In this document: positions 55,676 to 64,000 of the stretch, piece by piece
Layout: each line of letters begins with the position of its first letter
Numbering within the stretch: the first letter of the stretch is position 1
NCBI RefSeq assembly: GCF_014805625.2
Contig: NW_023998416.1
Span: 12,402,472 to 12,466,471, forward strand
Direction: 5' to 3'
From: Glossina fuscipes
Lineage: Eukaryota > Arthropoda > Insecta > Diptera > Glossinidae
DNA length: 64,000 bases
Notes under the pieces: model-generated
Told to the model about the DNA's origin: nothing
Databases searched by the model: none
Seen by the model: the letters and a program-made list of their open reading frames with translations, nothing else
Translations under genes and position numbers: made by a program

Positions 55676-57803
55676 CTGCAAATGCAGTATGAACTGAACG
55701 AAAAATATAAATTCAAAGTGCCGTGTATGGGTTAGGGTTAATCTATATGTACAGAGATCGCTCTTTCGTATATTAATTTGTGAAATACGGCCGCTGATCC
55801 TATGCTCGCGTATGCCCTTTAATTCATTTGTTACTCTATGTTTGATTTTACTGATCGCATGCATGCGGGGAGCTAAAGAACCCAATCACTTTACGTACCA
55901 GTATATCGCTGCAAATTATTTGCATTATATTTTTATAGTTTGAAAGAGTGCTTCTCACACTTAGTGTAGGAGATATGTTGAATTATTTCAAATTACGATT
56001 CATTTGTTTATATAAAACTATTAATTAATCAAGCACAATTAAGTACATTCATGCCAGCCATCATACCATTTTCATATCTTTGTCATCGTTTAAACAAACA
56101 TTAGAGCATTTGCGAATTGTTTTGCAAATTATCTGTCTCTTTAATACTTATTATGGTTAAATTAAGTAAATATTTTCTTACAACTGAAGCAAATAAAATT
56201 TTTCCTATTTAACATAAATTATTTATACATCATTAAATAATTACTAAATAAATACATTGCTAGGGCATGGCATGATTATTGAACTCGTATGCACTTACAC
56301 TTCATACACATACATACATATGCATATAAAGATATTAATAATTGCGTTTTTAGAATACAAAAATACCTTTGCAACTTGAATTAATCGATTTGTATACATT
56401 TGTTCGATCTTATATACGATTCGGATTTGTAATGGCGATGGGCGTATAAAATCTCTATAAAATCCATCCACAGAGCATGTGATTGCTTCTTTTATTAGCC
56501 ATGCGCTTCCGTGATCTCTCTCTTAAGTAGATCTCTCGCAAGTTTCAATTTCAAAACTAAATTTGATCGGAAAATTTTCGTTTCTTTTTGCATTATCGGT
56601 CTGTAAGTGCTTGAGGCAGAATTGTAAAGCTGATCACCGCCATCCCCGTTTTGCAAGTGGCAGTTTAACAAAACGCTTACCAGCTTATTGCTTATTCTTT
56701 TAGCATATACCTGGCGAGCTGTTTTGCAATCAACTTTCGTCGGTAGTCGTTAGTCAGACAAAGTTATTAGAGTCCATTGATCTAAGTTGGATGAATGAAA
56801 TGAGATTTGATGTAATCGTGGGATTCATTGGTCCGAGCAAATAATATAAATTTTTAGGGCTCAATACTTTTGCGACTCGCTAATATGTTTTATAAATTGT
56901 AGGAAATCATAATATGACTCAATATGACAATAATAATGCGTTCACATTAATTCGTTACGTGAGAAGATAGTCGGCTCAAGTCAAGCAAAACAATAAATTT
57001 AATATAATTTTCTTATTGTCTTTCATTTGTACTTACAAAAGTACTTCGCCTACTTTTCAACTCTCTGTAAATCAACAGTAAAGTCAATAAAATTGTGAAA
57101 GCTTCTAATAGGCAAACAAAACTGTTCAAAATGCAATAACTGAAGTATGCAGCTATACAAGTTACTGCAATACAAATATATGCACACAAATAAGTTGGAT
57201 ATGCATTGATGTATAAACGCTTTTTTTTACAAAATAAATAAAATTACATAAATCAACAAATGCACATATAAGGAGAGATTCGAATGATATGTAAATTACT
57301 GTACATATGTAGTAGTGAAAGAAGCAATAATAATAATAACAACAACAACAACATTAGTAATCACTACTACTACTACTACTACTACACTACACTAAATAAA
57401 GAATTAAATGTAATTTTAGTTAAAATCGTTTATGCCATAAAATCGTTTTGAAAAGTCCAAATAGTATTTTTAATAATAGATTAAAATTTAAAATGAAAAT
57501 TGTAATGCAATTATTTATAAAATTACTTTTTGAAACGTTTCAAACATGCACAAGTCTTCTCTTCATGTTTTTTTTTTCTTCTGAATCTTTTCCTATTTCT
57601 AAGTATTCAAAATGAATCATCTGTACGCCACAAACAAGCAAAGTTCACTGAACTCAGGTCAGAATTTTGAAATAAAAGTTTATGAAGGACTTTCGTATTA
57701 CAAAGAAAGAAAGTATTTTGGGCTCTGACTGGTTGTTATAAACGGCCAGAAGGAAGCTTCAGGTACCTCACAACCCCTACGCTTTTTTATCCACCGCTTA
57801 ATG
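55676..57803. other. Noncoding host-like DNA
   Basis: No gene. (AAC)n near 57338-57352 and (ACT)n at 57363-57383. The patch 56030-56160 contains TTAATTAATCAAGCACAATT and other homeodomain-type TAATTA motifs, too common in AT-rich DNA to call. Confidence 0.45.
57363..57383. repeat. (ACT)n microsatellite
   Basis: Seven ACT units, followed by ACACTACACT. Confidence 0.85.
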
Positions 57804-57804
57804 G

Positions 57805-58025
57805 AGTAATCAAGAGGCGCAACTACCAAGTCAATGTGTGCGAGTTTAAATCTCCGTACTATTCGATCCTACTTCGTAATAGCTACAGTAAGTGCATATT
57901 TACCAAATTGGGCAGACATCCACCAGGCAGCTCCCTTCCCATCTTTCCCCACTTCTTCCCGGCTCCCATCGTGATATACGTACAGGGGATATATCGTCCG
58001 AGTGATTGGCCATGGCAAAAATGAA
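57805..58025 (+). mobile_element. tRNA-like SINE copy
   Basis: GGCGCAACTACCAAGTCAAT and CGAGTTTAAATCT (B-box-like) match CCGCGACTACCCAGTCAGTA and GAGTTCAAATCT at 29.4 kb. The body has CGTAATAGCTACAGTAAGTG, ACATCCACCAGGCAG, a pyrimidine stretch and ATAC...GGGGATATATCG, CGAGTGATTGG. Only a short A-rich tail. Diverged but collinear over about 220 bases. Confidence 0.6.
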
Positions 58026-58091
58026 GAAACATTAAAATCGATCCTTATTGTATCTAGGAACTAAGTGCAATGAACAAAGATGGATGAAAAA

Positions 58092-58870
58092 CAAAACGAA
58101 AAGAAGTAAGAAAATTATATTCGGTTGTGACGCAATCTTTTATACCCATCACTGTTATTAAATAGAAAAAGAACTAGACTTGCATGCTCTTTAATATGGA
58201 GTGGGTGCGGCTGAGTTTTTCTATTTTCAAAATAAAAGCTCTCGTCGCGTAGGCGAGTGGGAGTGTGTTGCAATTTGTAGACGACATCTTCATCTTCACT
58301 TACGGGAGAATGTTTACTACAGATACTACGCAGTTCGAGAGACGCACAAGTAGACACATGGACAAGCTTAGATGCATTCCAAATTTGGAACTGGTGCAGA
58401 AAATATGTACTTTACGGGCTTTTTGAAGTTTGTTCCTGCGCTTTACGAATGTATTGAAAAAAAATGAAATTTTGATAACATTGGGTAGGCAAAGACAAAT
58501 TTTGCAGTTACTAAAACATCGCCCATGGGATAAGCATTGAAATTTTTGGAAATTTATCGACTACAGTTTATGAGTAATAAGCAAAAAGTCAATTTTTTAT
58601 TCTTTTTGAAAAACAGAGGTGTGCTCGCTCTACGTACTACTGTGGACGTGTCCTCCGACCGATTTGATCCATTTCCAATACCAACCTTCTGGCAAGAACC
58701 TCTCAAATTTAAAGACAATAGCTTCAATTTTGCGGCTAGGAGAATATTGAAAAAAGGACATGCACACAGACGGACAGGCTTAAATCGATTTAGAAATTGA
58801 TACTAATCAAGAACGTATATGCTTTGTGGGGCCTCTGAAGCTATTGGGCCCTGCGAATGTTTCGTGAGTT
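58092..58870 (+). mobile_element. Composite mini-me-type element M1, second copy
   Basis: Starts AGAAGTAAGAAAATTATATT, CGGTTGTGACGCAATC, and shares the double-core structure of 43248-44118. The first core is at about 58350-58460, the second at about 58760-58860 (CACACAGACGGACAGGCTTA, CTAATCAAGAACGTATATGC). The segment 58354-58700 is nearly identical to the other copy, while the outer parts are clearly more diverged. It contains an 87-residue frame almost identical over 50 residues to that at 43.7 kb. Confidence 0.7.
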
Positions 58871-60664
58871 TTTATTGACTACAATTTAATCAATTACCTC
58901 TGCCGTCAAACTAGAGTCCATTACCTTGAAAAACGTTTAAATGAGTCTGAAAAAATCCCTATCAAAGCAGGTATAATTTTTAAATAATAGCACGTTGTGA
59001 TGTTTTTTTTTGTGGAATTAAAATGGCTTAGTATTGAAGTGTTTATACTTACTTTCAGTTTTCAATTTCAATTTTTGCAGTTTCACTCTTTTATTATTTT
59101 CATTTTAACAGTACTTTAAAGGGAACTATGTCGTTAAAGTTCCATTCACTGACATTCTATATACCCACACAGAATAATAGAAAGAAAATACAATAAAAAG
59201 AAAGAGAAAAAACAAATTAACGAGACATAAGTTGTAGTAATTTGCTATATTGTATTGCAAATGTTATTGTATTCGTTTTGTATTTACCATTAAAGGACGG
59301 GAGCATACATGATTTATCCTTGCATATGTAACACACAAGCACAGGCATCAGAGACTCTATGAACAGATCCAAAGAGCCAAAGATCGATATAGCTCTCTGT
59401 GTTTCTCCGCTAGCTCATATATCGCTCGAATGCTGAAACGTGGCTGCAATAATGAAGACATTGGTGCCCTTCCACAACACAATTGATTTCTCCCAATCTA
59501 CCAAAATGGAAAAGGTCTAAAGCTAACAATTCGTACAAGACACAGGTAGAACTGAAGTTTAAAGGCCGAGATGTTTTTACATATAAACCCACTGTATAAA
59601 GAAAACTTTAACTTGAAAACCCCAGGCGAAATGGATATTTGCAAAGCCTCTTATAAATGAGCATCTTTCACGTCAATATTCCAAAGAATATTCAAAATAT
59701 ACGTAAAGGTGGCGTGGAATTTTGACTTAATACTGGAGAGTTTGCTTTCGAAATAGTTACCTACTGATGTGGTTATCGGGATCGTTATCTCTGCAGTCTA
59801 GAGACAGATATTAAAATTGATAGTAGAATGTAGTTGAGGACTGTAATGTTCGGCTTAACCTCTCTGCTTTGACTTATTTTTACGTTTCCCTTTTTTTGCA
59901 ATTTTCTGTTGTTAATTTGTAATGAAATTGATAAAAATCAGAGAACCCTACGGATATGAAAAAACGGAGTCTGATTCTTGCAAATAGCAACAACATCATC
60001 AGTTATATAATTTAACATAATATGGCATCACAAATGCATATATATGTATATATATATATATATATATGTATATGTGTGTGTAAGTGTGCGTGTGCTTACA
60101 CTTGAAATGCATAGTTTTACTATTCCATTCTATATAGCACAATTGCAATGTAGTAGAATTCTCTAAAGAGCCATTACGATGCCAACATGCCAAGGCATAA
60201 TTGCAATTGTTCTATAAACAAAGAATGAGGGAATGCGTTATAGCGAGGCGGTTGGTAATGAATAAAGGTCGGGGCGGCTAGCAGATATACATATATCATG
60301 GGTCAATGTGTGTTAGAGCAGTTGGAGTATGCACTTAATTTTGAATGATGTTGATGTTTGACGATTACGCATGACGATGAGGTATATAGGCATGCAAGGG
60401 CAGATAATCGAAAAAAGAAGAAAAAAAAAAATGCATATACATACGAACGGAATTGCATGTGTGCCCGTGCAAAACTGTTGCTGCTTTAAAGCACATCATT
60501 AAAGTGGACACTCTGTTCTTTTTTTATGTCAGTACGTGCGTCTGCATGTACACATGTGTAAATGTCGTACGTACTTACACTAATGTATCGTGGATGACCC
60601 ATGGAGAATACCAGGACACATTAAAACCATAAAATGTTAATGAATGAGTGTAGAGGCCTGCTTC

Positions 60665-60695
<31 letters not shown>

Positions 60696-61833
60696 TTTGT
60701 TCACACATATAAGTACACAAATAAGAAAGCAAGGATTCGCATACACTTTGAATCCATAAAAATGAAAATCATTTTTAAATTGGCACAAAAACCCTTAAAA
60801 ATGAGCGCAATTAAATTTCAGACTCCAACAAAGAAAAAAAAAGGAAAACTTTTTTTCGAAAATTTTTCGCAGCTGCTATTTACACACACCCAGATACCGG
60901 GTAACAGCATATGGTTTTACGCAATATATATATATATATATATATGTGCTTGTGTACGTGGATATCAATTGAATTCGCAGTAACAACGATTTCATAATGA
61001 CCCATTTCATATCCAATCACCATTACCGTCGTCATAATCGTAGTCATCACCGTCATCACGATCGCATCTCAGTTTATCTGGCAATAAACCGAGAGGATGT
61101 TTAATGCGCATGCAACAATATAATAACAAATAATATGGCAAATAATAAAAACAACAGAAAATCTCTAAATGGCTCTTTATTAAATGACATTGCATTCATT
61201 TACTTATTGTGCTGGACGGTACGGCCAACTATTTAATTCTAAAATTGCATTTAATTAAAACAATTTTTATCGCTATCGTCATCATTTCTATCATCACATA
61301 CAGCCGCCATCATACTATCCAAAAAGGAGTACTCAGCGACGTTATCATCGACATCATCAACATCATCATCATCATCGTCATCATAATCATCATGATGAGC
61401 TCTTTATAACATAATCGCACATTTGTATGTAATTAAACCAAAGCATTTTGCATTTATTTGTTTGTTGCTTTCGAATATCGGAAGTTTTGCACACACAGGT
61501 AAGAAAATTTGTTGTGTGTGTATTTGTAATCGTATCATGAATCATTTACTAAACATTTTAATCGCTTTATTATGCCCAATATCGCCGTAACTGGAACTTA
61601 TACACAATTGTTTAAGGCGTTTAAATTCAAATCAATCAAGTAAGCGCAAATAATTAATTAATTAGTAAAGAAGATATAAAATTTTAATACTGCAAATCAA
61701 CTCCGAAATTGCGAAATTATTCCCATTATCTGGTACAATTAAGTTTAGTTGTTCGATTCAATTATTCTCTGGGAAAGCGGCTACAGTTTACACTGTCATA
61801 TTACTTTAGACTAAGTAACATCTCTTAACTTTT
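58871..61833. other. Noncoding host-like DNA
   Basis: No gene. TA repeats at 60048-60068, 60665-60684 and 60925-60945. ATC-rich tracts lie at about 61008-61065 and 61263-61396, with a stretch of complex DNA between them. A CAG|GTAAGAAAA donor match sits at 61499 on the + strand without a recognisable exon. Confidence 0.45.
61263..61396. repeat. Imperfect (ATC)n tract
   Basis: Many ATC/GTC/ATA triplets, with a pure core of CATCATCATCATCATCGTCA near 61362. Confidence 0.8.
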
Positions 61834-61834
61834 T

Positions 61835-62385
61835 TATTGCTCATTACCGAAAGGGTCTGGGTATATTCTTTTTGTCAAAACGTTTGTGATTTGTGCATGT
61901 TCGTCTGTCAGTCCGCCCGTCTGGATGCTATGTGTTGTAAACATTCTACTGGAGCTATCGGCTTCAATGTTAACAAAAACCTTCTTGCAGCAGAAGCCGT
62001 TGCACTTAGGTTCGTATTGAAAATGGGCCGAATCGGGCGAGTTACACGCCTGTAACGCAAAATATATTGAAAAAATCTTTGCTTTCCCAAGGGAACTAAA
62101 TCCGTTTCTTTTTATACGTATATGACGCTGTAGTGGCTGCACAGGAATGGAAAAGATTGTCCAACCTTTTCACATATTATAGGGTATCATCATATAATAT
62201 TTTTCCAAAGCATTAATAAGGGACGAAAGCAAGCTTCAAAACCCCCCATGGAGTCTGTACATTTGCGACCAGTGTTCGAAAAGCACTCAATCAATTCTTC
62301 GTTCCTCTGCGCATAGTCGTTTTGAGGTTGACAGCGGTGAGGATAAAAGGTTCGGTTACAGCCGAAAATAATTTTCTTACTTGTT
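61835..62385 (-). mobile_element. mini-me-type element M1, minus orientation
   Basis: On the minus strand the left end reads AACAAGTAAGAAAATTATTT then TCGGCTGTAACCGAACCTTT. The GAC tract is AGACGGGCGGACTGACAGAC, followed by AAACGTTTTGACAAAAAGAA and TATACCCAGACCCTTTCGG. The usual ATATAT core has decayed. Confidence 0.6.
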
Positions 62386-63300
62386 ATACATTTCGCCCTG
62401 TTATAATTTGATTAGGTAATCCTTTTGAATTACAATTTCTTTGTAACATCTGTTGTCAAAATAAGATAGAGAAAATAAAGTTAAGCGAAGGAAAAAGCAA
62501 GTGTTTTACCTCGAGGTTAAGACACAACATCTTTGCGACGTGTAATAATAAATCATGGAAAACAATTCATCAAATTTTAATTGAATTTGTTCCATCCTGT
62601 GGCATTCGTTGTTCTTGTCTCATTTCATATTTGGAAAGTGCTAAATAAAATGTTAGCCTATGGCGACTACGTATAAAAGCTTCCCTTGCTTCAGGATTAG
62701 GAATTTTACAGAAAGCTTCTAGAAGACCAGCAGGCTTGGATGCAATCAATACTCAAAAGTCAAACGCATTCTAGAAAAGCGCTAGAACAACCACTCCAGT
62801 ACTAGCTTTTCGTAAATTTCATAAAGAAAACTGTCATTAGGTTTTATATTTGCAAGAACTATGGCAGAAATTGCATCGAAAAGCAGAAATTCTCTTTCTT
62901 ATCCTGGTTTGGCGCAAGCTTTTTAATGTTTTCAAAAATACATAGGTAGAAGCTTACATGTGAAAGACCAAACCCTTGCTGACTAACCTTAACGTTGCCA
63001 GAGCATTTTTTGTCAAAACATTACATATATTAAATAATTTACATTGTTTTATATGTGAAATGTATGTAACAATGAAGCATTAAAGTATTAGAAGAGATGA
63101 ATAAGTAACATATTAGCTCCTTGCATATATTCTGATCAGCAACATCAATTGCTGAAAATGATAAAGTAATGCGAAGTATCAATCTACAGAACAATTATGT
63201 TTGGAGACTTTGTCCTTTCCCTACATAAAATAACAGTTGTATTTACCATTATTGAGTTATTCAGTGTAAACAGACACTACTCATGGAACGCCCCAATCTA
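62386..63300. other. Noncoding, unassigned
   Basis: No gene or element recognised. The right part (63200-63300) may contain the left flank of the mariner relic. Confidence 0.4.
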
Positions 63301-63309
63301 TATTTTTGA

Positions 63310-64000
63310 TATTCGTTATTTTCGTTGTTCGATTTGAAAAAATCTGTTACCGAACATCATCAGACACTTTTAGAAGCTTAAGGCGATGCTGCTACATCAT
63401 ATCCCAATTGGCGGTTATGGTTTCAACAGTGCAAAAGTGCCGATTTTGATATCAGTGACAAAGAACGGCCTGAAGGATCGAAAAAGTTGCAAGATAATGA
63501 ATTCCAAGACTTATTGGACGAAAGTCCAGCTGAAACTCGCAAAAAACTTTCAAACACTCTAGCAGTTAATGAATCAACGTTTTCTAGCCTAGACGGAGAG
63601 AGATCCGAAAGAAGTGAAAACAACTATCATATTTGGCTGGAATTGACTGAAAATGCCATTTTCATTCGTTTCAATATCGCCTTTTTATTGCTTGCCAAGC
63701 AAAAAGAAAAGAAAAGTTCTCCGCGAACAAAGCTCCTACGTTAGTCCTGGAGAGCCATCCACATCGACATCGAAGCGGAATATTCATGGCCATAAAGTTT
63801 TGCTGCGCGTATGGTGGAATCGGCAAGGTGTAGTATATTACGAGCTGTGAAAACCGAATGAAACTATTACTGGAGACGTCTACCGATCTGAACTGAACAC
63901 ATTCAACGATATCTCGTTGCAAAAACGACTAGCAACTATCAATTAACATACGCAAACTTACCCTTGGCCACAGGTTACAACATTTGTCAGGGATGTATTC
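63310..64000 (+). pseudogene. Degraded mariner transposase, cut by window edge
   Basis: One frame runs from FDLKKSVTEHHQTLLEA through a stop to NWRLWFQQCKSADFDISD, DNEFQDLLDESPAETRK and LSNTLAVNEST: both helix-turn-helix motifs of a mariner. Around 63630-63720 it reads WLELTENAIFIRFNIAF and LLAKQK, the linker before the catalytic domain. The segment that should carry the first catalytic Asp (TGDEKW-type) is missing. A second frame continues with KRKVLREQSSYVSPGEPST, HGHKVLLRVWWNRQGVVYYE and, past a stop, KPNETITGDVYRSELN. The rest lies beyond the window. Inactive. Confidence 0.8.

Noticed and set aside
61440..61510. CAG|GTAAGAAAA donor match at 61499
   Set aside because: A good donor alone, with no acceptor, promoter or open frame upstream; such matches are expected by chance.
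1..64000. CRISPR arrays, operons, phage or bacterial defence systems
   Set aside because: Nothing in the window resembles prokaryotic organisation; repeats are eukaryotic microsatellites and transposable elements.

Overview
The window is AT-rich eukaryotic DNA with no complete protein-coding gene that I can support. It has dipteran hallmarks: many short dispersed elements of the mini-me type (a run of GAC-rich repeats, a core near AATATATA, and an end reading like GGGTATAAAA), several dead mariner-type transposases, an I-clade non-LTR retrotransposon ending in TAA repeats, dense (TA)n/(CA)n microsatellites and long poly-A/poly-T runs. A higher fly is the best guess, perhaps a tephritid fruit fly. 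That placement rests on repeat style, not on a diagnostic gene.

Layout. 1-4.8 kb: host-like noncoding DNA with one mini-me-type element (1.1-1.9 kb). 4.8-15.3 kb: three diverged copies of an unnamed repeat (family D), mini-me-type and second-type short elements, SINE-like pieces and a possible zero-length-exon splice point at 9157/9158. 15.3-23 kb: host-like DNA with a CA microsatellite, a (TCG)n tract, a long hairpin at 18.7 kb, a repeat shared with 35.5 kb (family E), a possible promoter and first exon at 21.0 kb, a mariner relic at 22.0 kb and a G-quadruplex-type tract at 22.65 kb. 23-30 kb: short elements, two relics of one DDE transposase family in opposite orientation, and the best SINE copy (29.4 kb). 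30-35 kb: mostly unassigned, with a 400-base gap inside a TTTG tetranucleotide array. 35-44 kb: family E, a mariner C-terminus at 39 kb, second-type elements and a composite mini-me-type element (43.2-44.1 kb) that recurs at 58.1-58.9 kb. 44.6-46.4 kb: a 5'-truncated I-clade element carrying an RNase H domain and crossed by a 100-base gap that looks like an assembly artefact. 46.9-47.6 kb: a compositionally distinct stretch with an unidentified 123-residue ORF. 49.9-50.6 kb: another second-type element. 50.88 kb: a 36-bp candidate microexon with strong splice sites. 51-62 kb: host-like DNA rich in simple repeats, with short elements. 63.3-64 kb: a mariner transposase relic cut by the window edge.

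The simplest reading is that this is part of a very large intron or intergenic region of a fly gene, possibly transcribed on the + strand, heavily colonised by old short elements. The candidate host signals (first exon at 21.0 kb, zero-length-exon point at 9.16 kb, microexon at 50.88 kb) all lie on the + strand, but none has been tested. I found no CRISPR array, operon, tRNA or rRNA gene. The most worthwhile leads are the 36-bp microexon, the 36-bp-stem hairpin at 18.7 kb, the false gap in the retrotransposon and the duplicated composite element with its uneven sequence identity.
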